A DNA stretch of 48,362 bases from Ruminococcus sp. UBA7013 (GCA_002449585.1 DJXD01000022.1:1-48362); one strand, 5' to 3'. Counted from the stretch's first letter, positions 7,995 through 16,657 are shown. The notes: a model not told the origin generated them from the sequence alone. Numbers and translations are program-made.

Positions 7995-9956
7995 ATGGAA
8001 GAATACAATCGCTGCTGGAACTGTATGGAACGAAAACCGGAGCGCATTATGATTTGTCCGCACTGCGGCTATGCTGAAAATACTCCTTATGATCCGGATT
8101 ATGCCCCTCCGGGTACAGAATTAAATGGCCGTTATTTGCTTGGGGTCATGATTGGGCATAATAGTGAAGGTGCTAATTATATCGGCTATAATGCCTCCAT
8201 CGGCTGTAAAGTCATTATCAGAGAATATATGCCTGTTGGGCTTTGTAAACGTGTCAGAGGAAGGGCAACGATCAGCGTTTATCCTAATCAGGTTGTGCAA
8301 TATAAAGCATTAATGGCAGAGTTTACAGCTTTGAATAAAAATCTTGCACAGATGCGGAATTTGCCGCATATTAATCCGACTCTGGATATGTTTGCAGTGA
8401 ATAATACAACTTATGTTGTTTATGAATATCTAGAGGGGATCAAGCTGGTGGAATATCTGAAAGAAAATGCAGGGGAGCTGACCTGGAAACAAGTGTCAGA
8501 ACTATTTCCGACATTTTTCACAACGCTCAGTTTGATGCATAATAATAATGTCATTCATCGGGCAATTAGTCCGGATACGATTTATATTACACCAAGAAAA
8601 GAATTGCGGCTGTGCGGATTCAGTATTTATTGTGTCAGAACCGTGCATCTGGAACTCCCTTGTGAATTATTTGCAGGCTATGCCGCTCCGGAGCAGTATA
8701 CGCCCGGCGCAAAACAGGGCACTTTTACAGATGTTTATGGGATTTGTGCCGTATTATATCGCATTTTGACGGGCTGTCAGCCCACGGATGCCCCCAGCCG
8801 TCTCCAGAATGATAATCTTTGTCCCCCTCATGAGATGAATCCGGGCATTCCTCGAAATGTTTCAGATGCGATCATGAAGGGCATGGCTCTGGATGCTTCC
8901 CAGAGAATTCAGACCATCACAGAACTGGTCACGCTCCTGTTTGAACAGGTGGAAGAAGAGCAGGAATCAGGCCATGCTTATCAGGAGAAAAAAATAGAAG
9001 AAATTGATTATGATATTCCTGGTCAGGAAAGTGTGATTGATCGGATCAAAATGCCTTTGATCGTGGCTGTTATGCTGATCTGCATTTTTCTGGTAATTGC
9101 TATTATTGCATTGAATTATTTTAATCAGGGATCAGAAACCAGTTCTTCCGGATCGGATTTGATAGAAAATTCGACGGAAAATAATATTGTGACAGAGACG
9201 ATTGCAGAAACAGAAGCCATCACAGAAGCACAGGGAGATAGCCAAATGCCCTCCTTGATCGGTGCAAATTATGAAGCCAAAAAACAACAGCTTGAAATTG
9301 ATGGCTGGCTGTATTTAGAACCAGTCTATGCTTATAGCAATGAGTATAAAGCCGGATTGATTATTGATCAGGCTGTAAAAGCTGGTGAGCTGTTTACCAG
9401 CGGCGCAATTGTCAAAGTCGTTGTCAGTAAAGGGCCTTCAGCTGTGCAGATTCCGGATTATACTGGGAAAACATTGAAAGATTATGAAGCAGAGCTTGAA
9501 TCTATCGGCCTGACAAATGAGAATTATATTACTGAGGCTGTTGTGAATTATAATTTTGAAAGCGGCTATGTTGTGGAGCTGAATAAAGAAGCCGGAGAAA
9601 TATTTGATCTCACAGGAGAAGAGACGATTAAGATTTTTTATGCAAGTAATCCGGAAACGACACAGGTGATTGTGATCCCTGAGCCGACAACTGTGACAGA
9701 GACAATTCCGCCCACAGAACCACCCCCACCCCCTACAGAACCGCCTACACCGGAAACCCTTCCGCCAACAACAGAACCAACAGAACCAGAATTTGAAAGC
9801 GCACCCTCCTATGCGCCCGGATTTGAACCGGAAACAGATCCCGTAGAAACGGCCGCTCCCGATCAGGATCTTACAGAAGAAGCACCGCTTACTGCGCCCC
9901 CGGTTCAGCCTGAATTTGATATTCAAACTGCTCCACCCATTTTTGATGATAATTAA
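7995..9956 (+). CDS. Zinc-ribbon/pseudokinase/PASTA membrane protein
   Basis: A 653-aa single-pass protein. Domains in order: zinc ribbon (C7, C10, C21, C24); Ser/Thr-kinase-like domain (about 45-320); one membrane helix (about 354-376); two PASTA repeats (about 415-560); and a Pro/Thr/Glu-rich extracellular tail. The kinase fold is clear (VVYEYLEG, APEQY, TDVYGI), but every catalytic motif is altered. The ATP lysine position reads VIIREY (R76), the HRD aspartate is Ala (HRA, 188-190), DFG is CGF (207-209), and the glycine loop is GHNSEG. Known PASTA kinases sense peptidoglycan fragments and signal cell-wall state; this one should bind partners or ligands without phosphorylating them. Single gene with its own promoter and terminator. 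Confidence 0.88.
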   Translation: MEEYNRCWNCMERKPERIMICPHCGYAENTPYDPDYAPPGTELNGRYLLGVMIGHNSEGANYIGYNASIGCKVIIREYMPVGLCKRVRGRATISVYPNQVVQYKALMAEFTALNKNLAQMRNLPHINPTLDMFAVNNTTYVVYEYLEGIKLVEYLKENAGELTWKQVSELFPTFFTTLSLMHNNNVIHRAISPDTIYITPRKELRLCGFSIYCVRTVHLELPCELFAGYAAPEQYTPGAKQGTFTDVYGICAVLYRILTGCQPTDAPSRLQNDNLCPPHEMNPGIPRNVSDAIMKGMALDASQRIQTITELVTLLFEQVEEEQESGHAYQEKKIEEIDYDIPGQESVIDRIKMPLIVAVMLICIFLVIAIIALNYFNQGSETSSSGSDLIENSTENNIVTETIAETEAITEAQGDSQMPSLIGANYEAKKQQLEIDGWLYLEPVYAYSNEYKAGLIIDQAVKAGELFTSGAIVKVVVSKGPSAVQIPDYTGKTLKDYEAELESIGLTNENYITEAVVNYNFESGYVVELNKEAGEIFDLTGEETIKIFYASNPETTQVIVIPEPTTVTETIPPTEPPPPPTEPPTPETLPPTTEPTEPEFESAPSYAPGFEPETDPVETAAPDQDLTEEAPLTAPPVQPEFDIQTAPPIFDDN

Positions 9957-9992
9957 AAAAAGCTGCTGCACACACCAGTGCAGCAGTTTTTT
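9957..9992. terminator. Bidirectional intrinsic terminator
   Basis: CTGCTGCA (9963-9970) pairs with TGCAGCAG (9979-9986), flanked by an A-run on the left and a T-run on the right. It works for both converging genes (ending at 9956 on plus and 9995 on minus). Confidence 0.9.
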
Positions 9993-9994
9993 GA

Positions 9995-11638
9995 TTAGAA
10001 TATATTTTCATTGAATATCCAGACTTCATAGCCCTTTATCAGCATCCTGATATGTGGCTTTGTGAGCAGTGGACTCCCTGCATTTTCAAGATCTTTGCTT
10101 TCAGAGGGTGTCATCAGCAGAAAATATTGTTGCTGATTTTCCTGATCTTCATACCAGTTTTTATTGCATTGATAATAACGAATATAACAGCCTTTTGTAT
10201 CAGTAATATCTACACTCCGGCATTTGATTGCCGAATCAGATACAATAGTCAGGCCATTTGCTCGCCAGAATGTGGCATATCCATAATTCAGGCCATGTGC
10301 TTTTAATTCATCTGAAAGCGCATAAAGATAATTATCTTGCGTATTATCTTTTTTCATGGATAAAATAATACCGGAATTGCAAATGCTGACGATCATCACC
10401 GGAAGCAAAAGCAAGATCCCCATTCGTTTCCAGGATAATTGACTGCATGCCCATCGCAGAAATAAAATAGAGACGACCGCCGACATGCTGACAATAGGAG
10501 ATAATCTCCAATTGGCTACAGATAATTTTCCCATGATATACCCCATCATGATCAGAATTGTCATAAACCAGTAAGTTAAAAGCAGAATTTTATAATTTGC
10601 ATCTTGAATCTGATTCCAGCAGAATAGCGCAATCACAGGCAGAAGCAGCAGAAGAATGCCAGTGATGACAATCAGTAGATTTTTGATACTTTTCAGGCTC
10701 ATCAAAGGTTCATTATCCTGCATATTTGCCCCCAGCAGAGAAAGCCATGCTGTGGGAAATAATTGCGCATGATCCGCCCATGTGGCCATATCAGAATAGG
10801 CAGAATATGCTTCTTCATAAGCCGCCCTGATTCCATTAGCTAGAATATTTGTCAGAAGATAGCCCCCGATCATGCCAATGATCATGACAAGAATCAGCAC
10901 AAGAGAATGAAAATTTTTCCAGCTGAGAATTTTTGAATGCTGATCAAACCAGCGTTCACAAAAAACTGCTCCGATTACAGGTAATGCAAAAATAGTAATG
11001 GCAATGATCTGATCACTGCATGTCAGAATAAACCAGATAAGAATCAGGAGTGTAAGCAAAATGATACGGAGAAGCCGCTTTTTTTTCTGATTGTGATTTT
11101 CAGGGGGGCGTTCTGTTACATGCAAATATCGAAATACAAGAGATAAGCCCGTGAAAATGAAAAATACGCCTAAACTATAATAGATCGTATGCCCCCAGAA
11201 AATTTCCCTTAATTTTTCGCTGCCGGAACAGAGCATCAATGTCAGAAATAATGTGATGGATGTCCATCCCCAGCCAACACCCATATTTCGAAGCATCAGG
11301 ATCAGAGAGCCAGCAAACAGCAGGAAAAAAATCAGCATTCCGATCACATGCGTTGTCATGGTCACACCTGTAAACGGGATCAAAGCTGTCATAATCAGGC
11401 TTGTCCCGAATGGCAGAAGGCAGGCATAGCTGAAATCAGGATTAAACAGAGAATGACTTTCTACAGAAGCTTCCGCCCAAATCAATGTATCGGATGTATC
11501 TGAATGGAAAAAACCTCGTGAGGGAAATAGCGTATAATAGCCGATCAGAAACAGGCTGAATAGAATTAGGATGATCGTGGCAGCCGTCCGGATTATTTGC
11601 CAGACAGCTGCCAGTTTTTCATGATGCATCTGTTTCAT
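9995..11638 (-). CDS. Large polytopic membrane protein, possibly a GT-C-like glycosyltransferase
   Basis: A 547-aa protein with roughly eleven to twelve hydrophobic helices and a soluble C-terminal part of about 110 residues. After the first helix an external loop carries HSDTSDTLIWAEAS; acidic residues in the first loop are a hallmark of GT-C lipid-linked sugar transferases, but I see no specific family motif, so this is only a suggestion. It overlaps the 3' end of the flavoprotein gene by 20 bases, so the two are co-translated. Neighbourhood with a UDP-galactopyranose-mutase-like enzyme supports a role in cell-surface glycan work. Confidence 0.6.
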   Translation of the reverse strand: MKQMHHEKLAAVWQIIRTAATIILILFSLFLIGYYTLFPSRGFFHSDTSDTLIWAEASVESHSLFNPDFSYACLLPFGTSLIMTALIPFTGVTMTTHVIGMLIFFLLFAGSLILMLRNMGVGWGWTSITLFLTLMLCSGSEKLREIFWGHTIYYSLGVFFIFTGLSLVFRYLHVTERPPENHNQKKKRLLRIILLTLLILIWFILTCSDQIIAITIFALPVIGAVFCERWFDQHSKILSWKNFHSLVLILVMIIGMIGGYLLTNILANGIRAAYEEAYSAYSDMATWADHAQLFPTAWLSLLGANMQDNEPLMSLKSIKNLLIVITGILLLLLPVIALFCWNQIQDANYKILLLTYWFMTILIMMGYIMGKLSVANWRLSPIVSMSAVVSILFLRWACSQLSWKRMGILLLLPVMIVSICNSGIILSMKKDNTQDNYLYALSDELKAHGLNYGYATFWRANGLTIVSDSAIKCRSVDITDTKGCYIRYYQCNKNWYEDQENQQQYFLLMTPSESKDLENAGSPLLTKPHIRMLIKGYEVWIFNENIF

Positions 11639-13178
11639 GATATTCTTTTTCTGTATTTACATTCCAGATGGCGGATTTGTCTGTATTGCCGGAAAGAATG
11701 GCATTTACAGTTTCAAAAGAGGTCAGCATGGAATGATCCATATTATTATAACGATGCTGTCCGTTTCTGCCGATACAGTACAGATTTTCAAACTGGTTGA
11801 GATACTGAATCAGTGTATGAATTTCCTGATAAGTATCAAAATAGGCTGGATATGCTTTTTTTACACGTTCTCTATGATAATCATAGATCTTTGCACCGCT
11901 GTAGAGAATACCCATTTTCCGGAGTTCTTTCACGGCATATAACAGGCTTTGTCTGTCAGTGAGATTCCAGAATTTATCCCCCTCCCGGCAGAAATATTCT
12001 AATCCAATCCAGACTTGATCATATGGATTTTGTACCATATAAGGCGACCAGTTATTAAATATCTGAATTCTGCCAAGCCGTACGCCGGTATCCTGAACAT
12101 AGATCCAGCAGTCAGGGACAATATTTCCCAGTGTAGGAATATCTGTTTTATTTTTAAGTTCCAGGCGATCCACTAGCAAGCCCACCGTGACGAAATCACG
12201 ATATGGCAGACCAGCGGCAATGCGTGCTTCTGTTTCCGGGACATCATTCATCCCCTGTACAAGATCCTTAAGGGGCATGGAGGAAATAAAAATATCACCG
12301 CTGATGATAGATTCCTGTCCGTCTTTCAAATATGTGATAGTTTTCACCTGATTTTTTTCTGTATGAATTCCGGTGACTTTGGAATGAAACTGGATTTCAC
12401 CGCCCATATTCTGGAATTCTTCTGCGGTCAATTCCCAGAGCTGTCCAGGGCCATATTTGGGATAATAAAATTTTTCGATCAAAGAAGTTTCCTGTTCTGT
12501 CTGCTGAATGCCGGTCAGCTTCTGGAACATATCCAGCAGTACGGCTCTGACAGACAAGCCTTTGACACGCTGTGAACCCCAATCAGCAGAAATCTGTGAA
12601 GGATGCCGCCCCCAGACTTTTTCTGTATAGCCTTCGAAAAACATGGAATATAATTTCCGTCCGAAACGGTTAATATAAAAATCTTCGAGTGAGTTTTCTT
12701 CCTGCTTCGTGATGACGGATTCTAAATAGCTCATTCCTGCGGTCACAGTCGTACCAAAGCCCATATTTTTGATCGTATCCCATTTTAAAGAGACAGGATA
12801 ATCAAAAAATTTATGCTGATAATAAATTCTGGAAACTCTGTTTCGAATCAGCATAACCCGGTCAGTTTCTTCGGGATCTGCGCCGCCCGGAACGAGTTCT
12901 TTTTCTCTGCCAAGTTGAATATCATCAAAAGAAGGTTTGCCTTGATAGGGCATTCTCTGTTCCCACCAGTCCATTACCTGCTTATTTTTAGAAAAAAAGC
13001 GATGTCCGCCAATATCCATCCTGTTCCCATGATGATTGACTGTTCGAGAGATGCCGCCAACTGTGCCGGATTCTTCCAGAATAGTCACATGATAATCTTC
13101 AGGCGCACGCTTCAGAAATTCAAACCCCGCAGTCAATCCGGCAGGCCCTGCCCCTATGATAATGATTTGTTTTTTCAT
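11619..13178 (-). CDS. FAD-dependent oxidoreductase/UDP-galactopyranose mutase-like
   Basis: A flavoprotein of 519 aa from ATG 13178, which has AAAGGA five bases upstream; an in-frame ATG at 13196 overlaps the preceding stop. The N-terminus is a textbook dinucleotide fold (IIIGAGPAGLTAG), followed by GGISRTV and DIGGHRFFSKN, the FAD-contact block shared by UDP-galactopyranose mutase and protoporphyrinogen-oxidase-like enzymes. The C-terminus has the second FAD motif (NLYCIGRNGQHRYNNMDHS). Proteins of this group usually sit in polysaccharide loci, and the gene is followed by a large membrane protein. The precise substrate cannot be read from sequence. Confidence 0.8.
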   Translation of the reverse strand: MKKQIIIIGAGPAGLTAGFEFLKRAPEDYHVTILEESGTVGGISRTVNHHGNRMDIGGHRFFSKNKQVMDWWEQRMPYQGKPSFDDIQLGREKELVPGGADPEETDRVMLIRNRVSRIYYQHKFFDYPVSLKWDTIKNMGFGTTVTAGMSYLESVITKQEENSLEDFYINRFGRKLYSMFFEGYTEKVWGRHPSQISADWGSQRVKGLSVRAVLLDMFQKLTGIQQTEQETSLIEKFYYPKYGPGQLWELTAEEFQNMGGEIQFHSKVTGIHTEKNQVKTITYLKDGQESIISGDIFISSMPLKDLVQGMNDVPETEARIAAGLPYRDFVTVGLLVDRLELKNKTDIPTLGNIVPDCWIYVQDTGVRLGRIQIFNNWSPYMVQNPYDQVWIGLEYFCREGDKFWNLTDRQSLLYAVKELRKMGILYSGAKIYDYHRERVKKAYPAYFDTYQEIHTLIQYLNQFENLYCIGRNGQHRYNNMDHSMLTSFETVNAILSGNTDKSAIWNVNTEKEYHETDAS

Positions 13179-13192
13179 ATGATTCCTTTCTG

Positions 13193-13333
13193 TCATACAT
13201 TTACATGTGCGCTTTCAATTGTGATATAATTTCTGCGGAATTTATTCAAATACGTATCTGCCAGCCGATACAGGACAACAACAGCGCAAACAGAAGCCAC
13301 TGCCAGCCCAATGGATTTAAAAAATATTTTCAT
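13193..13333 (-). CDS. 46-aa single-pass membrane peptide
   Basis: This short ORF starts with ATG at 13333 (GAGG ribosome site about nine bases upstream) and encodes one hydrophobic helix (IGLAVASVCAVVVLYRLA) followed by a basic, soluble tail of about 20 residues. Its TGA stop overlaps an ATG in the next gene (ATGA), giving translational coupling to the flavoprotein, and an extended -10 promoter lies about 40 bases upstream. This arrangement suggests a real small membrane protein, perhaps a subunit or anchor for the flavoprotein. No family recognised. Confidence 0.6.
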   Translation of the reverse strand: MKIFFKSIGLAVASVCAVVVLYRLADTYLNKFRRNYITIESAHVNV

Positions 13334-13371
13334 AGTAAAAACCTCGCTTTCTGTATTTGATAGCTGATTTT

Positions 13372-13380
13372 ATTATAGCA
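13372..13380 (-). promoter_or_regulatory. Extended -10 promoter element
   Basis: Minus strand reads TGCTATAAT, an extended -10 sequence, with no convincing -35 box 17 bases upstream. It would drive the three minus-strand genes ending at 9995. Confidence 0.6.
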
Positions 13381-13423
13381 TATTTCCGGAAAAAATACCA
13401 GCACCCCGGCAAAATTCAATATT

Positions 13424-13454
13424 ATGCACAAAAATAAAGCTGATTTTTGTGCAT
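13424..13454. promoter_or_regulatory. Perfect 12-bp inverted repeat between divergent genes
   Basis: ATGCACAAAAAT (13424-13435) is repeated in perfect inverse form at 13443-13454 with a seven-base centre. It lies between the two divergent transcription starts, and no T-run fits a terminator, so an operator is the simplest reading. Confidence 0.45.
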
Positions 13455-13508
13455 TTCTCTGAATTTTAAAAAATCAGCGGATTTTGTCTGATTTTCTGGC
13501 TGGAAGCA

Positions 13509-13517
13509 TGTTATAAT
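13509..13517 (+). promoter_or_regulatory. Extended -10 promoter element
   Basis: TGTTATAAT at 13509-13517 is an extended -10; the nearest TTGTCT (13484) is too far for a normal spacer. It precedes the AAAGGAG ribosome site and ATG at 13552. Confidence 0.6.
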
Positions 13518-13551
13518 AATAAAAGCTTGATTTATCAAAGGAGCATGGAGC

Positions 13552-14055
13552 ATGAAATGGAATACATATGATTTTATGATTACTGCACAGAAGCAGAAAG
13601 CCTATATTGTAGCAGATCAACAAGGGAATTCTTTTTATTTACCTAAGGAGATTAAAAAGCATTTGCCGGAACGCCTTCACATGGGTGATCTGATTCATGT
13701 GACAACATCGGAAAAATTAGAATTTACAGAGCGTCCGGCGACAAATAGTATCATTTGCCATGGGCAGATTCATGCGGCCGTTGCCGGATCTGCTGTGAAT
13801 GGCGCAACCGCTCGCTTTCTTGTCAGCAGTACCGCCTATGGGAGCATTTTGCTGACAGAGCCTCATACTAGAAAAGATTATCTGATTTTTACTAGCTATC
13901 TCAGTGAAGGCTATCAGACCCCCGGCATTCGTTGGAATATGGTCACAGAGGGAAACATGATCAGATTTCTGTTGTTTGGAAATATGCCTGTCATGCCTGC
14001 ACCCGGAAAATATCGCACAAGCGGATTATTTAGAATGCCTCTCAGAATCAGATAA
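13552..14055 (+). CDS. Hypothetical 167-aa cytoplasmic protein
   Basis: A soluble, basic protein with no signal peptide or membrane helix. It is predicted to be mostly beta-strand: alternating hydrophobic stretches such as KAYIVADQQGNSFYL and YGSILLTEP, with LHMGDLIHVTTSE suggesting a small barrel of the OB or SH3 kind. I recognise no family. It stands alone, with its own promoter and a shared terminator at 14061-14091, and diverges from the flavoprotein operon across a perfect palindrome. Confidence 0.6.
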   Translation: MKWNTYDFMITAQKQKAYIVADQQGNSFYLPKEIKKHLPERLHMGDLIHVTTSEKLEFTERPATNSIICHGQIHAAVAGSAVNGATARFLVSSTAYGSILLTEPHTRKDYLIFTSYLSEGYQTPGIRWNMVTEGNMIRFLLFGNMPVMPAPGKYRTSGLFRMPLRIR

Positions 14056-14060
14056 CAATC

Positions 14061-14091
14061 ACAGCCCCCTGCATGGCAGAGGGCTGTTGTT
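14061..14091. terminator. Bidirectional terminator
   Basis: ACAGCCC (14061-14067) pairs with GGGCTGT (14081-14087), and an inner CTGC (14069-14072) pairs with GCAG (14076-14079). A TTGTTTT tract follows. It separates converging genes ending at 14055 and 14092. Confidence 0.8.
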
Positions 14092-14547
14092 TTACTTGAT
14101 ATAATTTTCCATTGATGCGGCAATTACCCATGGAACATAAGTACAGATTTCGATCTGTAAGACAGGCTTGGGAAATCCTTTCCGACTGGTAGCGGTATAC
14201 TCCGGAAGAAATGCGGAAAAATGCTCTGAAATTTTCAGATCGGCATTTTCTCCGGGCTTTGTGATTTTTCCGATGACATGATAAAAACCGCCGTAAAGCA
14301 TACCATGATTTCGCTCATATTCCTGTAATCTTGCTCCGAATGGGATGATTTCTGTAATCACATTCAAGTCATCAATGCCAAATGCCTGGAATTGTTCTGT
14401 AATTTCGGGAGGACAAATTTTTGTCCATTGCCGGAAGTTCTGACAGCCCAGACAGGCGCAGGCATTGACAGCGTCATGTGTGAGATAATAATTTCTAGTA
14501 GCTTCTGTGTCAATTTCTGCGAGAGTATCGCCGAAATGAAATAGCAT
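14092..14547 (-). CDS. Hypothetical protein with a CxC-x2-C cluster
   Basis: A 151-aa soluble protein with a Cys cluster near residues 30-35 (NACACLGCQNF) and an aromatic-rich middle. Similar short proteins with a CxCxxCxNF motif are annotated as hypothetical in clostridia. The Cys group could bind zinc. It is the last gene of a minus-strand operon with two G3E-family metallochaperone GTPases, 24 bases downstream, so a link to metal allocation is plausible but unproven. Confidence 0.62.
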   Translation of the reverse strand: MLFHFGDTLAEIDTEATRNYYLTHDAVNACACLGCQNFRQWTKICPPEITEQFQAFGIDDLNVITEIIPFGARLQEYERNHGMLYGGFYHVIGKITKPGENADLKISEHFSAFLPEYTATSRKGFPKPVLQIEICTYVPWVIAASMENYIK

Positions 14548-14571
14548 AAAATTCCCCCCGTGCTGATCAAA

Positions 14572-15540
14572 TTAATAAAATGTGGCAACTTCCTGTTCTG
14601 GCGGATTTGTCAGCACTAATGATTGAATATGCATCACAGGCCCTTTATTTTTATATAATTTATGCCGTTCAAATGCAATTTTTGCTGTCAGGCGCACCCA
14701 TTGGCGTTTATCGAACATAGCAGATTTTTCCCATTCACAGACAAGCCAGCAATATTGAATATCTTCTACACAGCATGTCATAACATTTCTGCCAGCGGCA
14801 AAAACATTTTTCGGGAATTTTTTATCACGGGCGGCCATGCCTTTGAATGTGACGGTTTTCCCGTGATATTTTTCCGGCTCTTCCATAATATCCCGATAGA
14901 ATAGGGCATAATCTTCATCATGAATGATAATTTCATCTGCTTGAATATCAAAAGGCAGAGGATCTTGAATATCATCATAAGCAACTTCCCCTTCTGGGGT
15001 TTCATAGGCGATCTGTGTCCGGCGGCTGATTCCTCTGATGATTTTATGAAATTCCAGTTGATCCATAGTTGTTTTATCAAAGCGATTGAACACAACAAGT
15101 TCACTGATATTGACTTTATCAACAACAAGGCTGCGCATATTGGCATTATAATTCAAGAATGTGGTAGAATCAATAAAGCACATCACCTGATAGACAGCCC
15201 ATTCCATAGGGGTATTCTGAAACAGATCATTGATTGTCCACATGCCATTATATTCCAGAACTACACGAGTTGCACCGGATTCTTTGAGAATACGGCGGAG
15301 GTTGTCCTCATTGAAATCTTCCTGATCTTCGATCACATGCTGAATGATATTTTTTTCTTTGCCTGGCCATTGGGAAGGGTCATATTCTTCTTCGCCTTCC
15401 TCGCAGATCAAGAGGAGCGTTTTTTCACCATTATTGAAACGCTTATCCTGAAGGGTTTCCTGAATGAATTTTGTTTTTCCGCCTTCGAGGAAGCCGACAA
15501 ACAGATAAACCGGAATATCTTCTTGCTGATTCATGGGCAT
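14572..15540 (-). CDS. COG0523/G3E GTPase fused to a TIGR03943-like domain
   Basis: A 322-aa protein with an N-terminal G3E (CobW/P47K) GTPase domain; the P-loop is GFLEGGKTKF at residues 16-25. The usual CxCC metal motif after the P-loop is absent. The C-terminal 100 residues (about 222-320) contain YHGKTVTFKGMA, GRNVMTCCVED and a following hydrophobic strand. This resembles the OB-like end of the TIGR03943/DUF1980 (YcgQ) family, which is encoded beside COG0523 GTPases in zinc-regulated loci. The fusion is my reading from motif order and needs a profile search. GGAGG lies nine bases before ATG 15540, and the gene follows the other G3E GTPase by 18 bases. Confidence 0.75.
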   Translation of the reverse strand: MPMNQQEDIPVYLFVGFLEGGKTKFIQETLQDKRFNNGEKTLLLICEEGEEEYDPSQWPGKEKNIIQHVIEDQEDFNEDNLRRILKESGATRVVLEYNGMWTINDLFQNTPMEWAVYQVMCFIDSTTFLNYNANMRSLVVDKVNISELVVFNRFDKTTMDQLEFHKIIRGISRRTQIAYETPEGEVAYDDIQDPLPFDIQADEIIIHDEDYALFYRDIMEEPEKYHGKTVTFKGMAARDKKFPKNVFAAGRNVMTCCVEDIQYCWLVCEWEKSAMFDKRQWVRLTAKIAFERHKLYKNKGPVMHIQSLVLTNPPEQEVATFY

Positions 15541-15558
15541 TTTTAAATTCCTCCTGGA

Positions 15559-16602
15559 TTATTCTGCATGAAATAATTTTGCAATGGCATCTTCTTTAAT
15601 TTCAGAGCCGATGACGCAAAGGCGGCCGGTTGTGGAAGCAGATCCATGACGAACATCAGGAGAACCGGGGATATAATCATAATGAATCCAGCTGCCGTCC
15701 GTACTGGGAACAATGCCTTTTGCACGGAGAATTGTGCCATATGTTTCGGCATCTTCGAGGGCTTCGAGGGCAGATTGAATTTCTTCGACAGTATATTTCC
15801 GGGAGGTTTCTTTTCCCCAGCTGGTAAATACATCATCTGCATGATGGTGATGGTGATCATGGCCATGTTCTTCATCATGGTGATGATCATGATGATGATG
15901 ATGTTCATGTTCTTCGTGATCGTGATGATGCTCATGCTCTTCGTGATCATGATGATGATCATGTTTCTTTTCTTCTTCCAGCAGAGCCTTTAATTCATCA
16001 TCCAGAGTATTTTTCTGTGTCATTGCTTCCGTCAGCTGTTTGCCTGTGAGTTCGTCCCAATCTGTTGTAACAATGGGCGCAGCCGGATTTTTTTCACGCA
16101 GACGCTTGACGCAGTCATCTAATTTTTCTTGGCTCAGTCCTTGCGTATGGCTCAGAATCAGACAGCTTGCATAAGTGATCTGATTATCAAAAAATTCACC
16201 GAAATTCTTCTGGTACATCTTGCATTTTTTTGCATCTACGACTGTGGTGAAGCCATCCAGTTCCACATCATGCATGTTCAGATTCTGCACAGCTCTGATC
16301 ACATCGCTGAGCTTGCCAACCCCTGAGGGCTCAATCAGAATTCTGTCAGGATGATACTGATCCAGCACTTTCTGGAGAGCTTCACCGAAATCGCCCACCA
16401 GTGAACAGCAAATGCATCCAGAGTTCATTTCTGTGATTTCTACACCAGCATCCTGAAGAAAACCGCCATCAATACCGATCTGGCCAAATTCATTTTCGAT
16501 TAATACAAGCTTTTCATTCTGATAAGCTTCTGCAATCAGCTTTTTGATCAGAGTTGTTTTGCCTGCTCCGAGAAAGCCGGAGAAAATTGTAATTTTTGTC
16601 AT
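15559..16602 (-). CDS. COG0523/G3E GTPase metallochaperone with His-rich loop
   Basis: Predicted cytosolic GTP-dependent metal chaperone (COG0523: zinc, cobalt or nickel insertion), 347 aa. The Walker A motif is GFLGAGKTT (9-17), the canonical metal motif is C63-I-C65-C66 (MNSGCICC), and IEPSG marks the G-domain switch. A loop of about 40 residues encoded near 15838-15965 is almost wholly His, Asp and Glu; it sits between the GTPase domain and the CobW C-terminal domain (EEIQSALEAL onward). Such loops buffer Zn2+ or Ni2+. It heads a three-gene minus-strand operon with a clear promoter (16658-16686), divergent from the iron-uptake operon. Zinc-limitation control is inferred from the family. 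Confidence 0.9.
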   Translation of the reverse strand: MTKITIFSGFLGAGKTTLIKKLIAEAYQNEKLVLIENEFGQIGIDGGFLQDAGVEITEMNSGCICCSLVGDFGEALQKVLDQYHPDRILIEPSGVGKLSDVIRAVQNLNMHDVELDGFTTVVDAKKCKMYQKNFGEFFDNQITYASCLILSHTQGLSQEKLDDCVKRLREKNPAAPIVTTDWDELTGKQLTEAMTQKNTLDDELKALLEEEKKHDHHHDHEEHEHHHDHEEHEHHHHHDHHHDEEHGHDHHHHHADDVFTSWGKETSRKYTVEEIQSALEALEDAETYGTILRAKGIVPSTDGSWIHYDYIPGSPDVRHGSASTTGRLCVIGSEIKEDAIAKLFHAE

Positions 16603-16657
16603 GATAAAACAAGCACTTCTTTCTGTGAGATTTCTGACAGCAGGGCTGTCTTTTTAT

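Noticed and set aside
9438..9971. Cys/Arg/Gly-rich minus-strand ORF under the PASTA gene
   Set aside because: Its odd composition comes from reading the Pro/Thr/Glu-rich tail codons backwards; the plus-strand frame has clear domains.
15543..15962. Met/Ile-rich ORF in another frame of the His-rich GTPase
   Set aside because: Produced by the CAT/GAT repeat read out of frame; the GTPase frame carries Walker and CxCC motifs.
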